A DNA stretch of 64,000 nucleotides. Origin: Ligula intestinalis. Lineage: Eukaryota; Platyhelminthes; Cestoda; Diphyllobothriidea; Diphyllobothriidae. The position numbers and the translations under genes were made by a program. The notes beneath the pieces were generated by a model, which saw only the letters and a list, made by a program, of their open reading frames with translations, did not search any database and was not told where the DNA came from. Numbering within the stretch: position 1 is the stretch's first letter; every line of letters begins with the position of its first letter. Of the stretch, positions 46,397 through 57,385 are shown one piece after another. The stretch spans positions 12,843,153-12,907,152 of the forward strand of contig JAYGXS010000007.1 in NCBI GenBank assembly GCA_036362985.1. Reading direction: 5' to 3'.

Positions 46397-46499
46397 GGTC
46401 GAAAAGCAACTGGCCAATTTCAAAGAGCTTGTCCTTAGCGTCATACGGCAGGAGATGTTGGCGAAGCTTGAGGAGGTTTCTAGCTGTTCCCGAAGGCAG
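46397..46499 (+). CDS. plakin-like cytolinker, exon (helix after SH3)
   Basis: TGCATTTTAG|G and CAG|GTATTG enclose 103 bases: one base completing Thr and 34 codons, VEKQLANFKELVLSVIRQEM then LAKLEEVSSCSRRQ. The hydrophobic spacing is that of an amphipathic helix. In plakins the SH3-like module is followed by such a helix of the resumed spectrin repeat (ending in a conserved Trp or hydrophobic position). The intron from 46215 to 46396 is only 182 bases, short compared with the others in this gene, which makes the pairing of the two exons more secure. Confidence 0.78.
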
Positions 46500-47309
46500 G
46501 TATTGTTGCTCCCAAGAGGCGTCATTAGTGTTCGCACGTTAACAGATATTTCCAACGGCTTAGAATGATTCTTTTCGGAACTCAGTTTCCCGTTTAAGTT
46601 TGAAGTTTTAAAACAAGTATTGTACAAAGGACATCACTGCAACATTTACAGAACCAATACCAGTCTTGTGCTTTTGGATTATATGCGTTTTAATGTATTC
46701 ATCATCACTTTTTTAAATCGAAAGACCCTCTCTGAATTTCGTTTTTATGTAAACGGTTATATGAAAGACTTCATTTCAAATCCATTCTGTGTAGCTTAAT
46801 TAACCATTTAGAACCTGTAGCCATTGATGGACATTTGCAGGATCTAACGGCTTTTGTAGGTTAGATGGTTAATATGCTTGCCCTAATTGAGCTTTTTTGT
46901 TTCTATCGCGGATTCGAATTCTGATTAGCCCACCTGAATTTTCGCTGTAAGGAAGCAATTTTTTTAATGTTTTGATCCAAATGTTCGGTAGATCGTTTGC
47001 GCTTGCATATTTTTTGTTAGTTAAAAAAACTTTATTCATATTTTCCTTGACAGAAAATTTAATGTAAGCATGCATAACTGCTCGACCTAGTACAACTACA
47101 GATGAGGTTTTAGGCAAAAGACTCGAAGAGGTTTCTGCCAAAAGCCTACAGACCTATCTCTAGGAATTTACTGGAGCGTCAATTTTACGGTCATCGGAAT
47201 CGCTAGTTCACATATGTATTCTTCCCTGGATGATCTTTGTTCTCAGTAAGAAGGTTATAGGTACAAAAATAGTTAGGATGGTCACCTTTTGGTGAACATA
47301 GAGCAGTAT

Positions 47310-47560
47310 GTACATGAGGGAGACATAAATGGCCATTTGCGGCTCAAAAATAATCGTCATTTAGCTTATACTTCACAAGGTTTCCGGGTTTCCTTTGTTC
47401 CCAAATGCCCTACCATTAAGCCACGATGTTAAAGGTATCCGACTTCCAAACCCACGGGATTCAGTCCTGGGCTTAGGTAAGGCTGACTGACCACAGCTAA
47501 TAAACCAGAAATGGCCATCCTAGTTTTTGTTGTTCTTGGCAGTACTCGTTCTGCATGAAG
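47310..47560. repeat. SINE S1 copy, diverged
   Basis: GGCCATTTGCGGCTCAAAAA, CTACCATTAAGCCACGATGT and TTAATAAACCAGAAATGGCC correspond to S1 blocks, in a rearranged order. Confidence 0.45.
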
Positions 47561-47834
47561 TTGCAGTCGCTGCTTGGCTGCATACCAGATTTCTACACTG
47601 AGAAAGTCGCATAACCTCATCGATGAGCAAATTGTACTTTGCTCAGTTTTTTACCGCCTACAGGGAGTTAAACGGCCAATCCCAGGAGGCCGAAGCTACA
47701 CATAAAGAAAGTTCCCGTAGAACTAATAAACTTTCGAGGAGCAGATTAAAGTTGGCGGTAAAATATTGGGTCTGCTGGGCTACCAGAATATGATTTAAAT
47801 CGACGCTTTGTTTTTCTGCTAACCATCGTGCTAG

Positions 47835-48186
47835 AGCCTGCGTGAAACCCTCAGGGATTACTTAAAGCGTCCAAAGCCCCAGACGACGGTTCAAGGACCG
47901 GCACCCTTATCCTCATCCGTCTCAACAAAGGCACCGATGACGCCGCCACCGCCACCGCCACGGAAGACTCCCCTTTCTCCGTCGAAGTCCGTCCGAGTGC
48001 CTCGGACACAACTCTACTATCCCTGGCAGGACGCTTCGCTGCGCTTCCGGTCGAAGTCGTCCACACCCTCGGTGCCATTTCCATCGGATTTGAAGGAAAG
48101 CCTCGAGCAGTGGCTGCGGGAGTACCCCGGCAATTTGGACTGCAGTGCAGTCGAGAACTTTAACAAGTGGATGCAGGAAACTCCAG
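47835..48186 (+). CDS. plakin-like cytolinker, long exon with proline-rich segment
   Basis: The acceptor is TTTGTTTTTCTGCTAACC..GCTAG|AGC and the donor CCAG|GTGATT; 352 bases, entering in phase 0 and leaving in phase 1. It reads SLRETLRDYLKRPKPQTTVQ, a proline/serine-rich stretch with TPPPPPPRKTPLSPSKS (residues 35-51), then LYYPWQDASLRFRSKSSTPS and a likely helical region DLKESLEQWLREYPGNLDCS. The Pro-rich stretch may bind SH3 or EVH1 domains. An insertion of this kind inside a plakin-type repeat is not usual in the family, so it may be a lineage-specific linker. This is the longest exon found. The second frame through it, opposite strand, is a shadow. Confidence 0.7.
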
Positions 48187-48834
48187 GTGATTGACTGTCC
48201 TAGGCCCTGATGCTATCCCTCTTGTATTTTCCAATAATGGGTGGGGGTGGTTTAAACGCTGTACCAACAAAGGAAGCCAGTTTAGGGAAGGAACTAAATT
48301 ATTGGTGATGCACGCCTAGGCACCCGGGCCCAATCACGCATCTGGTCTTATTTATTCACACGGGGTCATTGTTGGTTAGTGAAGCGAAACTGCGGTAGAC
48401 TTGCCGCAAGTCAGGGTGTCAGTACTATCCTTGTTGTTGCTCCCTCCCTCGCACAACGGACTGCCCAATTTGGGAATCAGACTGGCTCAGGACAGGTGTA
48501 TAATAGTCAGCGCAGAATTTGCGTAAGACAATAACAGCTACAGTGCATGCGAATCTTGGCACGCCGTAAACGAAGGCTCTCCTGCTGCATCCAAATCCAT
48601 CTCCACTTGATTGGCGGGTTCTGGCTGTTAGCTGAGAACGAAGAGCGAGAGAGTGGCCGTCAGTAGGAAATTTTGTTCTCTGATGATCGGGAATTTGCTC
48701 AAAGAAATAACACCGATTGATTACGGGACGAAGTCCTCCTGTTCTGCCTTGCGGCTGACCACAAACGCTAAAGCGGCTAATAATAGGATTGTTCATCTGC
48801 AAAGCTCAATATTTACTGTATAAACCAGCAAGAC

Positions 48835-49000
48835 AATGCGCCTATGGCTCGGTGGTTACAGCGTTCGACTTCTTATCAATAAATCATGGATTAGATGCTC
48901 AGTAGTTGCCCCACTTGGGGTGGGGATGACTGACTGATGAGAACTAATGAGGTATAAATGGCTATTCCAGTTTCCCCTGGTCTTGACCTCAATGCGCTAG
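48835..49000 (+). repeat. SINE S1 copy in forward orientation
   Basis: GCGCCTATGGCTCGGTGGTT, an A-box-like tRNA start, then AAATCATGGATTAGATGCTC, GTTGCCCCACTTGGGGTGGG and AAATGGCTATTCCAGTTTCC: the S1 blocks in the opposite order to those at 19.8 and 49.9 kb. Confidence 0.6.
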
Positions 49001-49879
49001 GACTTTTGGTTGAGGATACTGCCAAATAATGGGATAACTCGGGCCGTGTGGTAAATGCGGCGTGTATACCTTCGATGTGTCATCTTGGCATCTTAACATA
49101 GAGAGCACATGAAATCCTAACTGCACTTCTGAAATTTTTTTCCGAGCGGTAAAGTTTACTGACGTAGAATTTGACAAGTCGATTTGGAAAACATGTGTTT
49201 TCAGCAACTCTTCATTAGGCCAGTACATTTGCAATGATAAGGGAAACTGTACAGTTGGACAGGGATAGTGGGTGTACTTTTCCAACAACTCGTTTTTTTC
49301 TGCCGACCGCATGACGAGATCTGTCTGTAGAGGTCCTTGTACGCAGGAAGGTGGGAGGGGGGGAATTGGTTTCGGTTATGAGCTGTTATCAGCGGTCAGG
49401 TACATTGAGTGATGATTACTGCTATTCGCCTGGAGCTTACGACTGTCACTAGGGCGTGGGGGTGATGTGCTGGCCTGATTAATAGTTGCTGAAACCATGT
49501 GTTTGTCAAATCGAATTTTCGAATTAAAACTAGGAATATTTGCAGAACTGTGATAGACTTGTTATAAGCGTCGGCAGCAGAAGTCACGTCAGCAGGCCGG
49601 CTTTTAATCGAGCCTCTTTACTGTGGCAAGCAAAACGACTACTGTGAGAGTACTATCGCTGAAAGGCAGGAAATAGACGAATGCTGTTTTTTATTGTGGG
49701 GATGGAGCCAGAAACCGTTTTTGCTACGACGATCGCGTCTATTTCTCCTCAAAAGTACTAACCCTGCCACTTTAGACCAGGCACCTTGAATTGGCGTACG
49801 TGATGGTATATGTGATGCAGTGCTCCATAGAGCAAAGTGAATTGAACTGACAAGTCTTAGTTTCGGCAGATTGCATTGC

Positions 49880-50175
49880 CGGCAAAGACAGGGGATGCTG
49901 GAATGCCCATTCCCAGCTCGTCAGCCGCAATCAGCCAGTCATAACCAGCTTTTGTTGATGCCCCACGTGAGGCTCGGACGCGCAACCTTTTGACCATAAA
50001 TCTAACACTCTAACCATTGAGTCACGAACTAGTTGTCTTGCCAATCTAGATCAAGAGATGTTGATCTTCGTTGAGTAACGCTCACCCATTGCTAACGGAG
50101 CTCACTAGTCTCGCTCTGCCCTGGGTCTCATTCTCGAGCTCCGCCAGATGCCGCACAGCGGCTAGTAGTCTAATC
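49880..50175. repeat. SINE S1 copy
   Basis: CCCATTCCCAGCTCGTCAGC, CATCAGCCAGTCATAACCAG, a tRNA-like CACTCTAACCATTGAGTCAC, then CTCACTAGTCTCGCTCTGCC. One of the fuller copies. Confidence 0.6.
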
Positions 50176-50944
50176 AGATAGCATTGCCCAAGAAGAGTTG
50201 AATAATAACACAAAATTTTGAGATTGAAGGGCAGAATATTCCGTGAAGAAATGCGTACATCGACTATGCCGAAGGGTAGAGCTTGCATCAATGCTTGGGA
50301 AATTCCTTGACGCTAGGACAAAAACAGTTTACTTTTCCTTGATTAAATCATTAATTGTTTGTGATATAGGTACAATTTGCGATTTACTTTAATTTCAATA
50401 CCATTGAATCGGAGGGTACTATTTCTACAAACAAAAGGTAAACCAGCTCTCCGATAGGTATGCTTAAAAAGCTCATACCTCCTTATCACATCAAATGCTT
50501 CCCGCTAACAACTGGACTGCCTGACTGCAATAGGAGTTTGCTAATGCATATATGCTAGTAGTCCAGGACAGAGGTCAGCTTTATTAAGATAAAGATGTGT
50601 GAACGCCCTATTGGTTGAACAAAAAGTTCGAACAAATTTTACGAGTATATAAGGAGTATAATAACTAAACAGGAATTTTTACTTTATGATTGTGAGTAAC
50701 ATGCCAATAAATGATCTAAATATGCGGCTATTGTAGAAAGTTGGTGTGTGACTGGTATATAAAGAACTTGATGTGTGTCGAGTTTGACCTTTCAGGAACC
50801 CAGATAGGAGGAGCTAACCACCTCAGTAGACAGGGCTTTCCGCACTGCGATAAGTTTGTTATTGCAGAAAAAATTGAGTGTTTGGAATGCAGTAAAGCAA
50901 AAAAACATATTGTTTTAGTCATGGGCGTGGCTCATACTATCGCA

Positions 50945-51040
50945 CCATTACCTTTGATTAAGGATTCCCGACGGAATCCGCAAGGTCAGGAAAATAAAAC
51001 TCTTGTTCCAGTGGTTGCATCTTCTTCCGAATATATCATT
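50945..51040 (+). mobile_element. solo PLE tail
   Basis: GATTAAGGATTCCCGACGGAATCC, GCAAGGTCAGGAAAATAAAA, CTCTTGTTCCAGTGG. The GAAACGTC core is altered to GCAAGGTC. No element body. Confidence 0.75.
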
Positions 51041-51274
51041 TCATTGGTAGCCTGTAGAGACTAACTGGAGCTGTAGGTCTACACAACACTGTTTACTATT
51101 TAGGTGTTCAGCCCGGTTTATAAACAACGTACCTTTTAGCATGTTAACCGCAAAGAAAGCTAGCTCGGATTTCAGTAAATGTTGTACGCTGACAGGTAGA
51201 AGGAAGAGAAGGAAATCGATTTCGAGAATCAAGCACTTTGTTCTCAGCCTGTGAGCACATTGGTTTTTTCAGGT

Positions 51275-51385
51275 GAGTTGACCAAATTCTGAAAAACTCG
51301 AGGCGTTCCGCGGGATTTGAACCCGCATAGGAGAGAGACATTTTAGCCAAGCCAACGCTCTACCCACTTGAGCTACGAATGTCGC
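51275..51385 (-). repeat. tRNA-derived SINE (family S2), copy 1
   Basis: Minus strand: D-arm-like GTAGCTCAAGTGGGTAGAGC, T-arm-like GCGGGTTCAAATCCCGC with perfect 5-bp pairing, then a unique tail GTTTTTCACAATTTGG-like unit. The anticodon arm and acceptor stem do not pair, so it is not a functional tRNA. Same family as 51575-51700 and 56865-56970. Confidence 0.7.
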
Positions 51386-51574
51386 GCTTCACACTGTGAG
51401 TTTAATCACACTTGGATCGATATTACCCGCCCAACCTTGCCGCTCGCATGGAATCCACCAATGCGGGACAGCAAGTTGACTGCCCAAGCAGGACTTCCTA
51501 AGCAATCATCTAGAATCCATCAGAATGACTACTAGGCTGACTTAATCATCAAGAGGTTTGGCAGATTTGCTTGA

Positions 51575-51700
51575 TTTGAGTTGACCCAATTGTGAAAATG
51601 TCGAGATGTTCGGCAGGATTTGAATCCGCGTAGTAGAGAAGGTCTTCGCTGGAAGTCAACGTTCTAACCACTGAGCTGCATCAAAAGCTCGCCACATTTC
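51575..51700 (-). repeat. tRNA-derived SINE (family S2), copy 2
   Basis: Contains GAGTTGACCCAATTGTGAAAA and GGCAGGATTTGAATCCGCGT, aligned with 51275-51385 and 56865-56970. Adjacent to copy 1 at about 200 bases distance, which suggests a tandem or serial insertion. Confidence 0.65.
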
Positions 51701-52254
51701 GAGCCTGGAACATTTCGAACCATTGTGATCTCTGGCGTGCCAAATCGGGAAGATACTTGTATAATATTCTAGATTATGGGGTGTCGGTCGTGGATTGGTG
51801 GTTGCTTGCGTGAGAATACCCTCACCGGAAGATTTCGAAGGTTTTGTCGGTTATTAATTGGCCGTAGGCGGAAGTAAAAGCGCACGCTGATCGGCTGCTT
51901 GGTTTGATGTGCACACTGTCCATGGCCAGCTCGATCTACTGCACCATGCGTGGCTGCGTTTTTCTTCTGCTACACGTTTTTCGTTCTTAATGACCAGGAG
52001 AGGGTTCTCTGCGGACCCCATTTGGCAAAAATTGTAGACCATTGGTGGGCGGACATTACACAAAATAAGGTTTTTAAACGCGCCGATGTTGGATAAAATG
52101 TGTAACCGCTTCTAAAAAGCATACTCCGACATATATCTTCTTAAAGTCAAGGAACTAGAAATTTTAGAATTCCTGGGGTTTTTTTTTCGACACAACAAAT
52201 GGAACAGCTTTCGTTTATTAGTTGTTTTGCTGATTTGTTTTTTCTGATATTTAG

Positions 52255-52307
52255 GGCTCGAATCCACCAGTATGAAGGAAGTCAATAGCGGACTTCTTTT
52301 CATTAGG
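52255..52307 (+). CDS. plakin-like cytolinker, short exon
   Basis: GATATTTAG|GG and AGG|GTGAGT enclose 53 bases: two bases that complete the split Gly codon from the previous exon (G+GG) and 17 codons, LESTSMKEVNSGLLFIR. The other two frames have stops, so only the frame dictated by the incoming phase is open. The segment is amphipathic and not recognisable by itself. Its boundaries and the phase agreement with both neighbours are the support; it could be an independent cassette. Confidence 0.6.
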
Positions 52308-54001
52308 GTGAGTATATAATTTTGATGTGTGAGCGCACTGTGCACAGGATACTTCATATTTTCAAGAAACACCATCTTTTGCATTACAGGCACCTAGATA
52401 TGAATCTAACGCCTGCCTAAATAACGTGGTATAAGTGCTTGCTCTGAGGGCCTGATGACCTAGTAAGGTTGGGCTTAGACCTGTGGTGTGTCACCACCGA
52501 CGTTTAGCCTGTTGCAAGTGGTAGTGTCAACAAGAAGATGGTTACCCACATCACAATTCAGGTAAGACAACGTTGGTAGGAACAACTTTACTGCGAAAAG
52601 ATGAACTGTACTAAGGTTGTGCGACGAGCCAGCTGCCAGCTATGTCTGCACACCAGTCGTGTCCGTAAAGTAGTGAGTTATTGTGTAGCTTTGCCTGCGC
52701 AATGACTATTCTGCCATCTGCAGCCAATCAAATGAAGCGGAATATCGATTGAATTGGTGCTTGCAAGCTTATCAAGTGGCGAGTCAATCGATAGCGTTAG
52801 AATGGCAAATAGCACGTGAAGTTGCTAATTTTTTTCACACGTGAGTGCAAGTCATAGCAGAGTGGAGGCAGGCTGAATCATCGTAGTTGCGCTGGGCAGC
52901 AAACTCCTACGAGCCTTGGTTTGGCCTGGAGTGGCTCTCTTCCTAACTCTTCACTTTGTAGATCATGTCTGCGATTATTGCTTGGTAGTCAATGCGTGGA
53001 TGCTAGGGTGAACTCTCGACTCAGAGACACACGCAAAACGTCCCCCAATCGATTAGCAATGCAAATTACCATCAATCAACCCTCCGCTAGGCCGTAATTA
53101 GGTTAGAAAACCACTCGCATGGGAAAGCAACTACTCTGATCATCGTTGCGTCCTAGCCGGTTCTGAGAGCAGCGGGATGCACTATTGTCAGGACTTTATG
53201 GGTCTTTCCTAACTTTCCTAAATAAGTGTTACTTAAACGTTACAAGTAGTAAGACACCAACTGAAATTTTAGTGGATGACGGACTTAGCGTACGAAAGGC
53301 TTGTTAAGGACGCGCCTTAAAAATCTCGCCGGCAAAATGCGTTTAGTGTCAGAGCCCAGAAGATTGCCAACTGTTTGGCCTGCTTCGGCCTTTCTCGTTG
53401 TTGACAATCGGGCTGCAACTGTCCCTCCTTAATGCTGCCTCTATGAGACACGAGCACGTTAGAAGGGGATGATCCATTCGCCACTTTGTGTACATCATCC
53501 ATGCCCAATGTACACAGACTAATCCAATCTCCTGTGAACCCATATATACCGACAAATTTGGCGAATAAGTCATCACTGTAAGAAGCAAGCCGCCATTACG
53601 TTGCCTGTAGTGGACACTAAGTATATTTCTACTTGTTACTTTTAAGTAACACTTATTTAACAATTTGATAAAAGAGCCGTGATATCCTGACAGTCGCTCA
53701 ACCCGAGAGCAACAGTTAAAGTCCAAAACCTTCCCACATGTTCACGTATAAACATCACGCCACTTGACCGCAAAAGTGGAACTCTAAATAAATGTCGGAA
53801 GTGCTGTAACCGTAAATAGCCTACGTGAAATACATATTTCAGGATAGAAAACTCGACTCACAAACGTGGCCGACGAAAATGAATTTTCTTCACAAAACTA
53901 AAGTGAGCCTATCACGCTACTTGGTCGGTTTCATCCTTCCACACTTCGATCGAAAATCTAGAAGACTCAAGATTTCAAAACATAACCTATTGGTCTTTTA
54001 G

Positions 54002-54109
54002 CCTGCGCCGTTGGTTCAGCTCGGAGTTATCCATGGTGAGACTAGCGTTTATCGCCGAACTGAGCTTAGGGAACGCAACGTAGGGTTTTCACTTTACTAT
54101 GATCCTAAA
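54002..54109 (+). CDS. plakin-like cytolinker, exon
   Basis: TCTTTTAG|CCT and AAA|GTAAGT enclose 36 phase-0 codons, PAPLVQLGVIHGETSVYRRT then ELRERNVGFSLYYDPK. It follows in frame from 52307. The content is not recognisable at the family level, but the composition, the splice sites and the phase agree with a real exon. The open frames on the other strand in this area are interrupted. Confidence 0.65.
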
Positions 54110-55314
54110 GTAAGTGGCTCTTTTCTACAAAAGATGTTACAAAAGGACATAGATGTAGATACTTTCTAGAAAATTGGTTTGAATTTATAAAGGCCGAATA
54201 ATAAATGAGAAAAATGTGGCTTTATTACTAGACATTTTTAAGTATGCCGTCAGAGGGTAGCTCATTAAATGAAACTGGCTTCCTGACGTAAATGAAAGAT
54301 GCTGAGCTTGTGCTGCATGATCATTTGCATTGAAACTCTGAGAAGGAAATCCATCCTAATGAACAAAACATTTTAGAATTTGGCTTGAAATTGCATGAGA
54401 TTGGTAATTTTCAGGACCAACTGCATAAATAACAGAGATACACTGAGCTCTACGTGTTCCGTCGCCAATCACCCCTATTCAAATCGCAAGCTAGGCAGAT
54501 TGGAGCTTTATAAACGAGTTTAAGTTGTAGCTTAATTGAACGCTTGACTAGTTGAGCTACAAACTCGGACAGTAGACGGAGGCGTTTTTCACATAGTCCT
54601 AAGAGATTAGCACAAAATCTACAGGAAGCGAATCCGCGTGCTAACAGACAACTTTCGGCTTCCACATTCAATACTGGTAGCATAATTTAAAGTTTTGGAG
54701 CCCAACACACTGTGTATACTGAACACATACGTCTCATATCTTGGGAAGTCCCTCATCGTGTGTATTATGAGGAACGCCCTCCTAATGTCTTCTGTTTACT
54801 GAAAAGCAGACATATTGAAAGCGCATTCTAGAAAACGCCAGGTGATAAAAACTTTCGCGAACTTCCCGTACGCCTTCATGGTCGTCTGCCTAAAAACCCG
54901 CTTCAATCGAATGCCAAAATCCGAATTCAACAGCAAGGACGGAAGAAGAAAAAACGAAAAGCTGCCTTGGTGTGCTCTAGCAGCGCGTATGAGGTGAAAA
55001 TGGGAACATATGAAAAGATCAAAGGTCGCAGGGAAATCGAACCAATCAGAGAGTAACTTTGGGCAATTGGCATATCAAGCGGTCTCCCGACTCATCTGAT
55101 TGGTTGAATAGAACTGCACTCTTGTGGTGAGCTGGCGGATCTATAGGGCAGCGGACGAGCTAATCGGTTAGGACGGATACTCCTAGCATGTTTTCTATAT
55201 GATTTTCCCCTAAATTAACTAGAATGGCTGGATATTTCACTTAATTTTGGCAATGCCGTGTGTATTTTAATATTTGAGGGCGAGGTTACATACCTACATC
55301 TCCTCTTCGTGCAG

Positions 55315-55421
55315 ATTTTGGAAATGGCTCAAGATGACAACTTCGAACATGAACTTGAGGAGTCAGGATTTGCTGAGTCTTGTGAAATGCCCACTTTTAA
55401 CATACACAACTTTGTACACAG
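55315..55421 (+). CDS. plakin-like cytolinker, exon
   Basis: A long pyrimidine tract (CCTACATCTCCTCTTCGTGCAG) is followed by 107 bases ending at ACACAG|GTAAGA, phase 0 to 2. It encodes ILEMAQDDNFEHELEESGFA then ESCEMPTFNIHNFVH and a split codon. The first half is acidic. The intron after it is only 42 bases, a short intron that is unusual next to the kilobase-long ones here, so the donor/acceptor pair at 55421/55464 may be debated; an open frame also runs from 55274 to 55561 through it in another phase. Confidence 0.6.
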
Positions 55422-55463
55422 GTAAGAAAGCGTGGATTCGTTTCTATTCATTTTGTTCCTTAG

Positions 55464-55557
55464 CTCCTTTAATTGGAATGCCAAAATCGAGACAATTTCT
55501 GAAGTTCAGAAGAATTTCGAATGGGAGGGTAATGTACCCAAGGAAAACAAATTGGCC
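55464..55557 (+). CDS. plakin-like cytolinker, last exon recognised
   Basis: CATTTTGTTCCTTAG|C and GCC|GTAAGT enclose 94 bases: one base completing Ser and 31 codons, SFNWNAKIETISEVQKNFEW then EGNVPKENKLA, leaving in phase 0. Charged and helical in character. I cannot point to the next exon with confidence; a candidate with a stop lies at 57302. The gene may continue past the window. Confidence 0.6.
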
Positions 55558-55679
55558 GTAAGTAAACGTCAACTGGTGAATGTTTTGCTTGCTTTTGCCT
55601 TACTCGATAACTCTGATAGAATTCTTTTATTTTATCTGTGATGTATTAAAACAAACGTCTTAAAGAGGAAAGGCTCGTT

Positions 55680-56264
55680 GGAAAAATTAAGGTTTATTAG
55701 GGAATTTTCAAGTGGGTAACACCGACCTGTTGTCAGAAGAAATTAACAATGGAGGTTAGAAAGTTCACCGTAGAGCGTTTGATCTGGACAGGCAGCCAGA
55801 CGTCCACGGCAGGGTGGGAGTGAAAGAAATGTTAAAGTTAGTAGTGGGGTGAGGGAAGGGGGGTTTTAAAATTAGAGTGTTACACGTGTCGACTTGGCGC
55901 TTTATATTGTTTAAGTTGGAACTCCAAGCTTCGAGGAATTGTCAGATTTTTTGCGTGTCAATCATGGCGATCACCTCGGTGCCGGCCCAATTACGTGCTT
56001 ATAGCAAGAATTGCTTAAGGTGGAGTGAACGTGAACCCAAAAAATATGAGCCGGGTAAATAACTGCAGTTGACATCTATTGGCTGAAACTCTGACCAAGC
56101 ACAGAATCTTGAAGTTCCTATTGCTAATACAAGCGAGCATGCAAGCCCCAGGAAGTAATTACTGGCAGCGCCACTGTTCTGAAATGTTCTGCAGATCAAA
56201 TGCATTGAAAAAACTGTCCTGTACTAATAGGGATTTCAACGGTATTTACCTATATTTCCCTCAA
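55680..56264 (+). other. possible LINE 3' end ending in AATAAAA
   Basis: Sequence up to 56264 ends in CCTCAATAAAA directly followed by the CCTGA repeats, as non-LTR retrotransposons often end. The last codons before it (RDFNGIYLYFPQ) are plausible but no RT or endonuclease motif is present. Low confidence. Confidence 0.3.
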
Positions 56265-56266
56265 TA

Positions 56267-56292
56267 AAACCTGACCTGACCTGACCTGACTC
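56267..56292. repeat. (CCTGA)n pentanucleotide repeat
   Basis: Five head-to-tail copies of the pentamer, directly after AATAAAA and before a PLE tail in minus orientation. Probably the tail of a non-LTR insertion. Confidence 0.85.
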
Positions 56293-56375
56293 GATCGTTA
56301 GGACAATATGTTTATTCGCCTGACGTTTCGAAATCCATCGCGAATTCATCTTCAGAGGCACACGCACAGAACAGT
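56293..56375 (-). mobile_element. solo PLE tail, minus orientation
   Basis: On the minus strand CTGAAGATGAATTCGCGATG, GATTTCGAAACGTCAGGCGA, AATAAACATATTGTCC: the same tail as the pair at 44.9-45.1 kb, with CTGAAGA still matching the CUGANGA consensus. No body follows. Confidence 0.75.
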
Positions 56376-56864
56376 AGCAGAAACGGTTTGTGTATGCACA
56401 GGGTTCCGCCGTAAAATTTAAACGTACGGAAAAGATCGACGAATGCTCTGAGTGTGTTCTGATTCGTTGCGTCAGCCATAACCATCTGGCCTTGTGGTGT
56501 TAGCATAAGATGATGCAGTGGCTCGTCTGTTCTCCGAATGGCGATTTGCTTTGACCAAATTTAGTCTCAGCACCGAATATGGATTGGACAAATCTTTGCA
56601 CTTGTTGTTGTTTTTCTACGAAACCAATTTGTCAGTCAAATCTCTTCACAATAAATGCCAGTTTATCCGAATAACTTCGATTGCTTTTAGTATATGAACC
56701 CTTCCCAAGTTCAGGTTGAGAGAATTATTAATCATAACACGATTTTCTTATCTAGCCTACGTGCGATGCTCCTTCAAAACATTCTCTCTGCTGCCTATTA
56801 AAGTGCTTTTTACCTTATATCCCAAAGCAAGATAAATAAGCTGATATTATTAAGTTGGTTTGGC

Positions 56865-56970
56865 AGATTTGCTTAATTTGAGTTGACCCAAGTGTGAAAA
56901 ACTCTAGGCGTTTGGCGGGATTTGGACCCGCGCATCAGAGAAAGCCTTTGCCGGAGGCTAATGCGAAAAT
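56865..56970 (-). repeat. tRNA-derived SINE (family S2), copy 3
   Basis: TGGCAGATTTGCTTAATTTG, GAGTTGACCCAAGTGTGAAA and GGCGGGATTTGGACCCGCGC: the T-arm-like part with the unique tail as in the 51.3 and 51.6 kb copies. Confidence 0.65.
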
Positions 56971-57301
56971 TCCCATTGACAAATTCAGAAGATGAACTGG
57001 CGAACATACGTTTGTTTTCGATAAATTCTTGTCACGCATTAACCCTTATATGGTAATTAAGTAAATAAACTACGCGATTTGGTAGAAAAAATAGTATGGT
57101 TGTCAGGGCAGGGTGAAGGTGGGGGGAGGTTTTGGGTCAAAATCTCATCAGTGTTACGAGGCACCGGTAGTTGGCCGAAGGGATAAACTGCTGGCTGTAA
57201 TAAATGGCCTTTTTCATAAACACCAATTATTTACTTCCTCCATATTAAACAGAAGAATACATTGAACTGTGAATGCTTACTAATTTTTCGGATAATTGTA
57301 G

Positions 57302-57385
57302 GTAATTCCACCATCACAGTCAGCCTCTCGCTCGATTTCCTGTGCGAAGCAATTCGTATGGAACATTATCAGGCCGACAAAATGA
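57302..57385 (+). CDS. candidate 3'-terminal exon
   Basis: After GATAATTGTAG the phase-0 frame expected from 55557 reads VIPPSQSASRSISCAKQFVW and ends NIIRPTK plus TGA at about 57383-57385. The acceptor is acceptable but the sequence is short and unrecognised, and no AATAAA poly(A) signal follows within several hundred bases. It may equally be random. An overlapping open frame in another phase (57262-57453) is no better. Confidence 0.2.
   Translation, partial: VIPPSQSASRSISCAKQFVWNIIRPTK

Larger units (their letters stand above)
49001..52254 (+). other. intron, SINE and tail fragments, otherwise nothing recognised
   Basis: Apart from the listed repeats the region between 48187 and 52254 carries no recognised exon. 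Confidence 0.45.

Noticed and set aside
51300..51373. Possible functional tRNA on the minus strand
   Set aside because: D-arm and T-arm pair well, but the anticodon and acceptor stems do not; it belongs to a SINE family with two further copies.
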